From assembly GCA_021292165.1 (NCBI GenBank), contig CM037877.1, positions 112,553,289 through 112,617,288 of the forward strand: a stretch of 64,000 nt of DNA, given 5' to 3'. The position numbers and the translations under genes are program-made. Within the stretch, counting starts at the first letter, position 1. Every line of letters starts with the position of its first letter. This document shows, one piece after another, positions 45,707 through 58,800 of this stretch. The notes below the pieces were generated by a model, which saw nothing but the letters and a program-made list of their open reading frames with translations, ran no database searches and was not told the DNA's origin. This DNA comes from Shinisaurus crocodilurus. Lineage: Eukaryota; Chordata; Lepidosauria; Squamata; Shinisauridae.

Positions 45707-45842
45707 CAGGGCTCTCCATCCTTAGGTCCTCAGATGTTGCTGGCCTACAGCTCCCAGCATACCCAGCCAGCATGGCTAATGGCAAGGGATTCTGGAAGCT
45801 GTAGTCCAGCAACATCTGGGGACCCACGGTTGGAGAGCCCTG
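45707..45842. mobile_element. Palindromic hAT-like MITE, copy 2, with perfect 8-bp target duplication
   Basis: Same family as 41249-41385. GAGTACAT flanks both ends exactly (45699-45706 and 45843-45850). Confidence 0.93.
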
Positions 45843-46117
45843 GAGTACATGTATCTCTAGTTATTATGAAGTACAAAGAAAATAAGAGAATGATTTTCCA
45901 ATCGTCATGGTAACCTGTGCCAAAGAAAATAGCCATAACACTGGCTGTCACAACAATACACACCTTTTCCCTACACAACTTAATGCAAAATATCTGTAAG
46001 AGCAGGCCTATGAACCTTGCTGTGAACCTCCCCTGCCCATCTACTGAAATATCTTTTGCCTCCTTTCTTCCTGAAATGTGGAATGGTGGTTTTGTGATGG
46101 GTCTTTAAAACCACGGG

Positions 46118-46240
46118 TGGCACCTTCTGGCCCTCCAGATGTTTTGCCTACAAGTCCCATCATCTCTTGCCATTGGCTATGCTGCCTAAGGCTGAGAACT
46201 GCAGGCCAAAACATCTGGAGGGCCACAAATTGACCACGCC
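46118..46240. mobile_element. Related palindromic MITE
   Basis: GGTGGCACCTTCTGGCCCTC and CAGATGTTTTGCC are mirrored by GGCCAAAACATCTGGAGGGC and ACCACGCCTGG. Confidence 0.75.
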
Positions 46241-47396
46241 TGGTTTAAATGGTACCCTATCCACATGGGAAATGCTTTTCTATGGGTGGCTTCCATGCAG
46301 CTGGGGTACAATTTAACCCGTTATCTCTATTCTGACCAGTTGGCACACTGCCAGAATAGAGATAACTGGAAGACCTGCATGACTAGCCCCTGCACGTATG
46401 GTTGGGTCATGTATGTAGTATGTAGCCCAGCTGCAAGGGAACTCCTCATGATGCCCATGAGGCCAGGGTAACATTTAAAGATTAGCTCTGTGAGAGGGAC
46501 GATTCACACAAATTGCTTAATGACTCTCAGCTGAAGATATGACCCACACACACTCTCTAAAAATACTGCATTTGAAATTATGTTGAAGGGTATAAAAACT
46601 ACCTGAGTGGCTTGATCAGTGATGGCCATTTCACACTTGATGATGTGGTCACCAAATGATAACTATGCACATGTGAACTCACCCCAAGGCACCAAGGGAA
46701 ACGCTGGCGAGGACAGAAAATTACAGTTGGCATCCAAGTTGAATTTTTGAATCCCTATAACCAAAATAAGAAACCTATTGCAAAAATAGAAAATACAAGT
46801 CTATTTCTGAAAATCCATTGCTGCTTGGTATTCCACTCTCCCATATGGTTTTCCCCAGCATGTCAAATCTTCCAGTCCATTCACTTGTCTTTTTTCCATT
46901 CTGTCTCTCCAAGCTGTCAGGTAGTGCAGGGCTTGAACCAGAGCCTATATTGAACGAACGGTTTATTTCAGTCACAGACCAGCACAGAGCCTATATTAGC
47001 ACCCAGCACTCTTGAGCAGATACTGGGGACCCAGCACCCGGGAGGGGAGTGGGGGAAAGCTGACACCTGCCTTGAACCCCACTTAATTTTTCAAAATTAC
47101 CTTAAAAAAAAAAAACCCTTGCTTGTGTTCTGGTGCTAGTAGCTTCTGGCCACTATTTTTGGTTGTCCCCAATGCCCCACAAGTTGAGTCATTCCGGGTC
47201 GGGGGGGGGAAGGGGCACTACCATCACAAAAACATGGTGGCCACCAATGGCTTGAGAGTGGCTCTCCTAAGGCAAGCCAGTGAATTCATGACTGAGGTAA
47301 AATTTGAACTTCGTTTCCTGACTCATCTTCCACCACACCATTTCTCAATAAAACAAAACATGTAGTTTTAGACTTCTCTGTTTTGTTAGTCTAGGA

Positions 47397-47535
47397 CAGG
47401 GCCCTCCAACCTTGGAGGGTCCCCAGATGTTGCTGGCCTACAGCTCCCAGCATACCCAGCCAGCATGGCTAATGGCAAGGGATTCTGGCAGCTGTAGTCC
47501 AGCAACATCTGGGGACCCAAGGTTGGAGAGCCCTG
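47397..47535. mobile_element. Palindromic hAT-like MITE, copy 3
   Basis: Same family as 45707-45842. Flanking 8-mers GTCTAGGA and CTCTAGGA agree at seven of eight positions. Confidence 0.9.
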
Positions 47536-47967
47536 CTCTAGGATCTACATATGGACAACCAGCTACGTTAGGCACAGCAGTCCATCAGGGAAATGAAACC
47601 GGAACAGCACATTCTCAGCACGGATAACACGTGAAGAGAGCCACACACTTTGGAGCATGGCATATCTAAGTATTTTGAGAAATAAAAATTTGGATTCCCC
47701 ACCCCACCCCCACCCCAGCAAACTTTCCATCATGTGAATAGATATTTACAGATAAACATCATCCCTGTGCCAAAAATGCCACTGCTCAGCAAGGCTGAAC
47801 CTGCTTCGCAGGGGATTTCCCCCCTTGCACAAACACTTAGCTATGCCGTGTGGTATTTTCGCTGCGTTCCACTCCCAGCGAGGATGGAGTTTTATTGTTC
47901 TTGAGGCCCAGGTTCTCAAACTGGGGGCAGCTCCCCTCCCCGATGCAGCACACAACACCTAGCGTGC

Positions 47968-47989
47968 AGTGTGTGTGTGTGTGTGTGTA
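47968..47989. repeat. (GT)n microsatellite
   Basis: About ten GT units in the purpurin-IDUA intergenic space. Confidence 0.9.
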
Positions 47990-48602
47990 AAATTCCAGGA
48001 AAAGAACAGATCGTGAGGCAGGAGGAGATTTCCCCCCTCCCTTTCCCAAGCCAAGATATGGGCAGGCTAAATGCTTCCTGAGGGGACCCTCAATGATCCG
48101 CACTGGATTTGTGGGAATGACTCTTATCATCCAGGACCAGCCCGTGATGATGTTTCGGCACCTGAGTGGACAAATCTAAATGTGCCCGCACCCTCAGAGC
48201 AAACAGGCAGTAATAAATTAAATAGCTAACAAATCTGCTGCCCTTTCTTGGCACCCAAATTCTGCTGCCTGAGGCGACCATTTCACTCTGCTTAATGGTA
48301 GGGCTGGCCCTGCCATCATCTCACTCTGATCTGGAAAGAAAGGAGCTACCGCTTAGTTTGAATGTTTCCTCGTGCAGTGATTTCAGAAGTGAGGGTTTGG
48401 AGATGTCGCGTGCGAGGATCTCCACATATCACTGGGGGAGGAATGGCTGGGCCGAGGGAGCTTAGAAAAGGAAGTTTAGAAGGAAGCTGGGGCAAGGGAG
48501 AGAGAGTTTGTGAAAGGGTAGAATGGCTGCGTATAGGGCTGCAGCTTCCATATTACAAGATGTTCATCTGCAGGCTTAAATTCTGGAACTTCTTGCTCCT
48601 TC

Positions 48603-48700
48603 TTAGGATGCTTCATTGTAGTACGCTGGCAAAGAAAACAGGCCTGTCCTGTCCCAGTAATCCACAGCGCGCACCTTATAAAATCCTGTGACGGTTGTTC
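48603..48700 (-). CDS. IDUA: IDUA last coding exon with stop (human exon 14 equivalent)
   Basis: Acceptor TTCTTTACAG. Reads [18 protein letters not shown], then [14 protein letters not shown] and TAA at 48605-48603. It is 98 nt in the coding part, shorter than I recall for human. A reverse-strand AATAAA at 47891-47896 is one possible poly(A) signal for this gene. Confidence 0.92.
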
Positions 48701-49827
48701 CTGTAAAGAAAGCCGAACACATGTTAGGTTAAGGGTCCCCGACCTTTTTGGGTCGGTTGGCAGAGTGGGAATTTTGAGAGAGTGTCACAGGCACTCTCAC
48801 AAAATGGATGCCCTGGGGGATTTGCTCGTTCATCAAATGGCTGCCATGGTGAGCACTGGCCAGGTCACAAAACACTTATTACCCATGAGTGGCGAGACTA
48901 AAAGTGGCAAGCTGGTGAGACTAAAAGAAAAGTGACTTGCCCAAGAACCTAAGTACAAGGCAGAGGTGGGATCTGAGCTCCAAAACACACAACCACTCTT
49001 TTGAACCCAAATAAAGATGGCGCTGGAGGGCAGCACTTTGCTTTAGTATGGCAACCTCCCAGTTAATAAAAAAGAAAATCTTAAGAAATTGAAGGAAGGG
49101 CAGGGAGTCTGGTGGGCGACAGGAGAGGTGTCCTGTGAGAGACCTCAGATATATACTGAGAACGTCTGGGATCAGCAAGCTGAAATACTTCCACATGTAC
49201 GTTAGTGTGTACATACATAGGGAGCAATCCTATGGTCCTAGACAGTGTCCGTGGGGCCGTAGGATACTAGGGATTCCCCCTCTGAGGTCGGAGACAGCAC
49301 TCTAACTTTGGCAAGGGGGAGTCAGAGATCCGCCTCCCCTCCTCCTTGCAGCCGGTGTGGAAATAACTGTGCCAGCTGGCCTCCAAGGTTGGAAAAGTGA
49401 CCTCAGAGAGGGGGAAAAGGGGGCATTTCGGTGGGTGGGGAGGGGAGGAGACTGGTGAGGCCAGGATATGAGCTATCCTGAGGCCTCTCCAGCATCCTTC
49501 CCTCCCACTCCAAAGCGCCCCAGCTAGATGGGAAAAAAGCCCATCCAGCAAAAAATGCAGGGTGGGAGGACAGGGAGGCGAAGATCGCCTCCACGGCTCC
49601 TCCTGCCCTGTACTGGATGATTGGAAGCCGCTCTGAATCAGGAGCCTCTGATAATCAAGGGCGCAATCATTAGGTTTTAAAAAATAAAAATGAAGCAGAT
49701 GCTTCAAGTGTCTACTCAGCTGAACAGTCAGGTATAAGTACAATGCCAATAAAGTTGTGAACCTTCCCATCCTGGATTATCCTTTCCTGAAGTAAATATA
49801 GGTTAACTGATCTAAAGTTTAGTCTGT

Positions 49828-49871
<44 letters not shown>

Positions 49872-52800
49872 TATTATTATTATTATTATTTAAATGATTC
49901 CTTTGAGGTAATGTGGGAAATGTGTTAGCGATGAAACATTTGCAAAATTGAATCTATGAATAGTGGAAGGACATCTAGAATTCCACTCTGTTACAATTCC
50001 TACAGGGCTGCTTCAAAAAGTGAACCTTCAAATAACAACAACAACAACAACAACAACAACACTGCATGGGAAGTGGTCCTGAATGAGCCTCCAGAGAGCC
50101 TTTGTGCCTCCATTTCACCCCTCAAAGATTGCCCTTCAGGAGGTACATTACGGAACCCTCAAACTGCTTATTAATCCACCCTCCCACAGTTCCAAAAGCA
50201 CCGTGTGGATTTAGCACAAGAGCTTTGAAAAGAGGGTATTGCCAGTTGTGCGCACGCAGAATCTTTCTTCATTTCCCCTTGTAAAAACATTCAAATCGCC
50301 AAACTGCTTACAGGACGCCACAGAATTTAAAAAGCAGTTTGTGAGTTCTGTGGGCCACCCTCTGGGGAGTAAAGTTCAGGTGTGCACATATGCCACTCTG
50401 TATTAGGGCCCTTGCCTGCAAAATGCTTAGGTGCACAACTGTATGCATGTTTAGTCTGAAAAAGGTCCTACAACTCCCAGCATCCCCCAGCTGGGTGGGG
50501 AATGCTGGGAGTTGTAGGATTTTTTTGTCTAAACATGCATAGGATTTGTACCCTAGATCAGTAACTCTTTAGGATGGCAGAAAGACTCTTCTTGAGGAGT
50601 TCATTCCCCCTTGTCACAATTTAGAAAAAGATCTCAATCCCTCCAAGATAGAGCTTTCCTTCTAAAAAATGATAAACAACATTCTATACTTTCCAACACA
50701 AATCTAACGTCATCGTTAAGGGTGTGAAACTGGAAAAGATCTTTAGCTAACTGAAAATGACCTTAATGTGTATTGGTTCTAAAATTAAAAATAAAGATAG
50801 ACATTGAGCTTTACCTGAACTGTAGACCAACATTGTAAATATACTGTCTTTGACACTGATCAGGTGGTACGCTTTCCCATCCTGCGAGAACACTACTTCG
50901 AATTTTTTCAGACACCTATGAGGAAAACCAACACACACACACACACACACACATCACTATGGTGGCAAATGCATTGCTGTTTTCCTGCAAGGGAAGGGGA
51001 TTTTCAGGGAAACTTCAGCAGAAAATTAACATATCTGTTCCAAACCCATGCATTTTAAAGCGAGATGAAGCCTAATGAGCCTACGTTGCACTGTATGCTA
51101 CAGAATCCCCTCCATTGCATCCCATGACAGGTGCCTGCTTGACACCCCATTCTGAACACGTAACGAATGTCCACATAGGATATTATCTGGCATACCTGGA
51201 CTAAGGACTGCCTGCTATTCTTAGAGAGACACTCCAAACCCCTGGTCGATAACTAGTTTTGCTGGAGGGCTTCTTTGAGCAGGATGATAGTGGCAGACCA
51301 AGCCCTCTCAAGGCCTACTGCCTAGTTTTCTTACCACAGATTCTGCTCTTTCCACAACCCTTCTACCTTTGGGTAACTCTTTTAGCTGTGAAGCCCCCCA
51401 CCCCACCCCGTCCACAGATCCTAACAGCTAAAAGTTGCCAGGAATTGCAGGTGAAAATAGCATGGAGGCACACATTCCTCAACCCCAATCCTGCGTCTCT
51501 CTCATACGGCATAAGGAGAGATAAAAATCACCCTTTCTCTATACTGTACTGCTCAGGCTTGGGTAAACTGCACTATAATGCTTGAGGTTATCGTGTAATT
51601 TGCCCAGAGAATTGTTTTGCTATTGAGAGAACTAAAAATATAGGTTAGTATCCAATGTCAGTCCTACGTAGAGTAGACCTACTGAAATGAACCAAACTTA
51701 AGTTAGTTTTGTAACTAACTTAAGTCTCGTTCATTTCAATGGGTCTACTCTACGTAGGACTGACATTGGATACTACCTATCATATAATATAAATAGCTCT
51801 GGGGCTATTCATTTAGCCCCAGAGCGCAGCAGTCTTGGTGGTGGTGGGTATTCATCACAGGACCTCAACATGCAAAAATTGTATAATGAGTATTAAACTA
51901 GTTTTACACTGAAAATGAGTAAAATATAACTGAAAACACAGGTTTACATTTCTTTTTGAGAGTTACCTACTTGGAACTCACGCAGCTGTCATCCCACAGA
52001 ACCAGAACTTGCCCCTTTGTGAGACCGATGAGGCGAACGCCATTCACCTGGAAAGACAAAATAACCTGGGTGACATATTGCATATACAGAAAGTGCGTGC
52101 TGAGACTTAGCTCAGGTTATTTAATGTATTTGAGTTAAGATCCATTTCACTAAAGCAAGGCTGAGGAGAACTTGTAAACAAATCAATTTCCAGGGGGTAG
52201 CTGAGCTAGTCTGTTCCAACAAAAATATTAAGAGTGCAATCCTATGTACATTTAGACAGAAAAAGGTCCTGGCTGGGGCATGCTGGGAGTTGTAGGATTT
52301 TTTTCTGTCTAAACATGCATAGGATTGCAGCCTGAAGAATCTTGTGGCACCTTAATGACTAACAAATCTATTAGAGCATAAGCTTTTGCAGACTAAAGTC
52401 CACTTCGTCCGTGCACCTAAACGATGAGGCCGCAAGAGATGGCCGACCAAGTGGGAAAAACAGGAGAGAAACCCAGCCTGACTGGTTTTTGAGCCTCTGG
52501 GCCAGTTGCCAGGATTGTTTGCCTTAAGTCCACATTCTGGGTGAGTCGCTGGAATGTTTCTGAGTAAAGATCAGTAGCTTTGTTTTGACTCAGTGCACAA
52601 CTCACGCATGTGCAATAAGGAGTGAGGCTGTTGTGTTCAGAATTGAAGCACCGTTCCACATACTCGGAAGCTGCCTCGTGCCGAGTCAGACCCCTGGTCC
52701 ATCTAGTCCAATATTGTTGACACTGACTGCCAGAGGCTCTCCAGGGTTTCAGGAGGCAGGGTTTTTTCCAGCCCTACCTGGAGATGCCGGGGATCGAACC

Positions 52801-55800
52801 TGGGACCTTCTGCATGCAAAGCAGGTGCTCTATCATACTGAGCCAAAGTTCGTGTTACTGTTAGTGTCGAGGCTGCAGGGTGCATCTTTGTGCTTCCTCC
52901 TCAGCTCCCCACTCCCGGATCTCTTAAGCTCAGACAGTGCTGGCAGAGTAGTGTATCGATCTGGAAGTAGCAACTGTGGGCGTTGCTCTTATGCCCACTA
53001 GCCACATCCCTGCTTGCAACTTACCGTGATCCTGCGAGCCCCCTCCACCTGCTCCCAGACCCAAGAACTGACCAAGAAATCCCTGGAGAGGGAAAGGCGG
53101 CAGGAGCTCCCAGCTGAGTGGCTTTTCCTACCAGGGACTGGGGCCACCAGTGCAAGAATCTCCAGTAGGAAACTGATGCTATGTGCACCGTTTCCACCTG
53201 GGAGAAGGCCTCGGAGTCAAAGGCTTGCAAAAAGGCTTGAGCTTCTGCGAGCACTTGATCGGAAATGCTTGCAAAAGCTCAACCCCTCTCGGGGCGAACA
53301 GTGGGGTGCTTGTGTACGTATTTCTAACAAGAGCCCAAACACAGACTCGGCCCAATGCAGACTGTAGAAGCAACTTTTGCTATGAGCTCTGCTCCTGCTA
53401 GAGTTCACCAGATTCCAACCCAGGCCTTGCTTTGGTGCCAGAACTTTGGAAATCAAGATCTGGCAACGCCACCATTTTGATGAGGGACAGGGAGGCGAGA
53501 AAAAGGGCAATAAGATTAGCCTCCTTTAAAAGTGGCAACTGCTACTTCAACAGGGCAATCGTATGCGCATTTACCCAGGAGTAAGTAACTCTGTATTCAA
53601 TGGGGCTCACTTCCAGGTACCTCTGCATAGCAGGGGTAGGAAACCTTTTTCAGGCCGAGGGCCAAATTGGTTCTCAGCAAGCACGTGGATTGTCTACCCA
53701 CCCACGCATATTCATTGCTCCTCCCCTCAGAAGCCTGACTGCAGCGGGGGAGGGGTGATTTTTCGAGGAGGGGTCACAGTGTTGGGGAGGCGAGGTTAGC
53801 TCTTCCCTCCCTAGCAGCCCCCCCCCCCAAATGCTCTCCTTGCTGCAACTGGGCTTTTAAAAAGCCCCTATTGGAACCAATGGAGGCTCTTAAAAAGCCT
53901 ACGAAAGGCAATCTGCAGTAGTCTGCTGAACATGAACGTCCTCCTCGCTAGTGAAGCCAGAGAGCAAGGATCTCAGTGCAGAAAGAACTGCAGCAGCCAC
54001 ATCACAGGAGGCAATCCGCAGCATGACGCCCAGTGCAGTCCCTCCCCATCTCTTGACAAAAGTTTTACCAAGAGAGAGGGAGGATGACCATTTGGTTTTT
54101 GTTTTTTTTTAGGAAAAGGCATTCATATCTAGCAAAGTGCTACTCTTTTACAGAAAACTGCGCACCCCTATTCTCCCAGTCATGCTGTGGAGATGATTTT
54201 TCACAAGACAGCATGCCACCCGGTGCGCCCCCCCACCTGCAGCCAGACATGGCATGACTGAGGCACAAATTTACTTCCTTGGTGAGGACTAAACCTTCGG
54301 TTGTGCTTTCAGAGTGGCTGGCAAATGGTGCTTCCCCTTGCAAGCCTCAAATTGTTCTGGCGGATTCTCTGAAGGGGGCACATCTGCAGCAGGATGGGAG
54401 AAGAGGGACAGTAGTCTGGTGCACAGCAGAGAAAAGACCCGCTCGGACCAAATAACAGAGCTGTGTTGCAGAGAGGGTTGTTTACAAGAACAAAAGCATT
54501 GTGGGAGTTGTCCGAAACACGCCAAGCACCTCTAGCTCCGGGGGTTCTAAGTTGGGCTCAGAAAAACAAGCAAACAAAATAATTGTTTTGAATCGGACTT
54601 GCAGTTTCCACAAGTGTAAGCCAACAGTCGATAGGACATAGTGCCCACCTGATTGGGAGGAGAGACAGGCTTTGCACAGATATGGATGAGGAAGACAGCT
54701 GGGACAGGGAGCTCTTGTTTCAGCATCAAATGGCCTTTTGCATGAAGTGGAAATGGCCCTTGCATCACGGGGTCCTGCAAAATACAATCGAATACAACAA
54801 AATAATGCTTCCCAAGAAGCAGTGTTTCTGTAGTGACTCCACGGCTTTTCTACACTAAGCTATCATTATTAATCATGCAGATACAATAGGTCATATTATC
54901 TACAGCCCAGAGGACACATGATACAGTTGCATTGTTACAGTTAAGTGAATCTCAGTCTAAACAGTGCCTGGATGGGAGACCACTCAGTGGCCTAATTATT
55001 CTGCATTTTCTGAACAAAGAGAGGGTAAATCAGAAATAAATCAGTCCTGTAAAGGTGGATCAGAATCAGTTTTCTTGTATTTTTTTTCCTTCACAGAGAA
55101 AATATATGTGTAGAAAGGAAAACACGCAAAGCTCATTGTGTCGGAATGCAAAACCTACATTGGATTGTTTCTGTGGAGAAAGCCCAAACCCCAGTTACAC
55201 ACACGCACACACATTTCCCCAAGGGAGGGGGCAAGGGAGGAGGGATGAGGTCACCAGGGAGTACCCAGACAAGTCATCAGCCCCAACAAAGGAGGACCTC
55301 GGCAGAGATCCACAAACGTCCAGGAAGGACCATCAAGGACCATCAACAAACAGGGCAGTCTCAAAGAGCTGCAAAGTATCGCTACGTCACCGTCTTCCCG
55401 GGCAGGAATAAGCCCACATGAACGAAGGGGCAGGCACAAGCCCCCACCTGACCCAGAGGGCGGGGGGAGCGGGAAAACCGGGGTAGAAAAACCCCTCTCC
55501 CTTCCGGTAGTGGGTTGTTGGGGACCACGGGGCCATATCCTCCTAAGCAGAAGCCGTCCAGGTGCACCGTTCTCCGCTAGGAAGCGCCGATCGGGAGCTG
55601 GGCTGAAACTGACTAGAAGTACTGTCTCTGATGTGAGGATATTGACCTGAATGTAATCTGCTAGCCACGGAGCCCGCTCATTGGGTAAGACGCGGGTCAG
55701 CTAAGGTTGTGTTGACTGTAAACGTGTTCTTAGAAGGCTGATAGTTCCGATCTGATTATTGTATAAACAAATAAAAAGCCTTATTTGGGCATACAAAGGG

Positions 55801-58800
55801 TTGTGGTTTTTCCTATTTCAGGGAGAGATCTGGGGTTAGCATACCTGACTCCTGCACTCAGATCAGTCCTACAATTCCTTACAATCCATGCAGATTCTGC
55901 ATCCTGACATAGTGTTTTCCTCCACTGAAAAAAATGAGGCGATGTCAGAACCAGCCCTTACACTTAAATGTGGAAAACTAACATGGCCACCTTTCTGGCA
56001 GGGGTGATTTTATTCATTTATTTAGCTCTTTCTAAAAATTATGCTCATGAGTTCAGTCGAAGTGTGAGTGGGGAGTACTCGTTGGTGAAGATCTCACCCC
56101 ACTCACGTTTTCACTGCACACGTGAGTGTAATTTCTGAAGAGGGTTTTTATTACCTTTATACCCTACCCTTCCTCTAATAAACTCAGGAGGGCATACCGT
56201 ACTTGGTTTTATCTTTATAACAACCCCGTGAGGTAAGTTAGGCTGACCATGTGTGACTGGCCCAAAGTCAGCAATTGAGTTTTGTGGCTGATCGGCGCTT
56301 TCAGAAAAACGAAAGGAGAAAACTCCAGATGCTGAAAAAAGATTTATTTGTTGGCCTGGTGCATTTTTTAAAATCCTTCCTATGGGGCACATTTTCAACA
56401 ATGATTCATCGAGGGTAGGCACACTTCAGTGATGCTGCACCCTTGCAGAAATCCCCCTGTAGGCCCTTTAAATAATTTCCCTCCCAACTGGTCTCCAAAA
56501 CCAGAAATAAGCCTGGTAAAATTCCCCCAGTATGGAGTTAAGTGTGGTTTGCAGGGGAGAATTGGCAGGCACAGAAGAGGTTAAGCACCCCTTCTGCCCA
56601 CTGATTCTCCCCTGCATTTCTCCCTGTCCGTACATTAGTGAGCACATGCTTGTTAAGATGACTTACTGTGTTCCACTGTTAGCCAAAACCTTACAAAAAA
56701 ATTTTTTTTAATGTGAAAATGTCCATTGAGCAGGGTTCAGCTTTTCTGCAAGGGGTACCAGTGGGGCACAGACTCCCCGGCGTTCAGGTATGTGCTTACA
56801 GAGGAGCATCAAGAAAGGATCAAAAGTAAAACAAAAGTGGTGGTATTTCTACTGGTCTTGCTTGTTAAGATATTCTTACTACAAATATTTATGTAGTCCT
56901 CCTCAGTATACTGTGGAGTCAGCTTGACAGAAAAGGTTGAGCCCGAAGGGAGCAAACATCTGGACAGCATAAAAAGGATGAAATGAGTTTTGAAAACTCC
57001 ATCTCTTAAGGAACTGGATACTAGAGAGTAGAGACCTAAGTAATGGGTAAGTAGAAAGGAAGGGAAAAGATGGGGGGGGGGGATCATGCTGCTATAGGTT
57101 TTTATACCACTTTAACTGTTGTGGCTTTCCCCCAAAGTATCCTGGGAATTGGAATTTGGTGAGGGTGCTGACAATTCTCTGTTAGAGAGCCCTAGCTTGG
57201 AACTACAGTTCCCAGAGTTCCCTGGGGAGAGGGAATGAGTATTATGCCAGTTTAAGTCTGGAGTGTAAGTCTTGTCCTGTGATTACAGCACATTTAGTTG
57301 AAGAAGAAACTGTTACACAACTTTTACCGCAGGAGAGGGGGAGGATTCCTGAGGTGGGGGTGGGGGTGGGCAGTTCCTGCTATAATCTATCAGGCAAAAA
57401 CCCACCATAACTATTCCCTTCCTCCCACCCCAAGGCATCATGAAGACATTCAATAAGGGTGAGCAGGAGCCAAGTGATCGGAAGAGGTGTAGGGCAAGAA
57501 GGGGAAAATGTTTAGCAGCTGAAGGAAGAAGGCCCAAGAGCGTTGGCTTCCCTCAGGGCCCAAAATGCTTCTGAAGGGAAATATTAACTGTCTCAAGGGA
57601 CAGAGCAGAAAAACAAGCCCCTTCAAGGGGGTTACAGCACATTTCCTGTGAGGAAAAGTGTTTGGGGCTGTTTAGGCGGGGGGGGGGGGAGAGAAACTGC
57701 AATCCTAAGCATCTATACTCCAAAGTAAGTCCCTGTGTGTTCAATGGGACTTATCCTCTAATCCTAGGATCTCCAACATGGTGCCCGTCGGCACCAATGT
57801 GCCTGTGGATGCCTCTCTGGGCTCCCCCCAAGCTCCTTGCTCTTCCTGAGTTTTATTTTATTTCTTAGGCTTTTTGTAATTAATTACTTTTTAACTGGGA
57901 TGGTGGCATGCTGCAAAGTGAAGTTCTCCCCTCCAGTGCCATCTTATTTGGGTTCAAAGGATGGTTTTGTGTTTTGGAGCTCAGACCCCACCTCTGCTTT
58001 GTACTTAGGTTCTTGGGCAAGTTACTTATTTTTCCGTCTCACCAGTGTGCCTTCTGGCAAATGAGTGTTTTATGACTAGTCATTTTCTGAATGGGCAAGC
58101 CCCACCCCAAGGCAGCCATTTTGTGAGAGTGCCCATGACATTCCCTCAAAATTTGAAATGTGCTTACTGACACAAAAAGGTTGAAGACCCCCTGCTCTAA
58201 TAAATCAGGGCATGATAGAGGCTTATAAAATTATGAACGTTGTGAGAGAGAGCAGAAAGAGGATTCTTTTTTGTCCCTGTCTAACAGTACTAGAACTTCA
58301 GGGTCACCCAATAGATGCTGGAGACAAACAAGAGAAGAGCAGCCTTCAGCGTTATGTCCTGCTTGCGAGCTCCCAGAGGCATCCAGATGGCTGCTACTGG
58401 AAAGCAAATGCTGGGTTTGATGGCTCTTGGTCTGATCCGGCAGGCCAGAACTGATGTTCTGTAAGGATGGAGTGCAAAGTCTGTGAGGTAAGGGACCAAT
58501 ACAACACCATCCAGGAGTGTGTGTGGGGAAATGTGTGAGGCAGAAGATGGTCTGACTGGTGAACGCAAAGTGCAAGGGAAGGAGAAATGGTGTTCTGAGG
58601 AGACATCACCTCTGCAGCACAGAGAGAAACCCAGCTTTACCATTTTTTTGAACCTTACAATTACAGTGTGAGCTTAGAACAAGTCCCACTGAACACTGTG
58701 GGAAGCCTTTTGTTTTGTGTGTGTGTGTGTGTGTGTGTGTGTTTAAAAAAATGCTGCGATAAAGAAGTGTAAATAAATAAATAAATAAACATGCATAAGA

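Noticed and set aside
49267..49770. 167-codon reverse-strand open frame
   Set aside because: It lies inside MITE family B, whose other copies have no matching frame.
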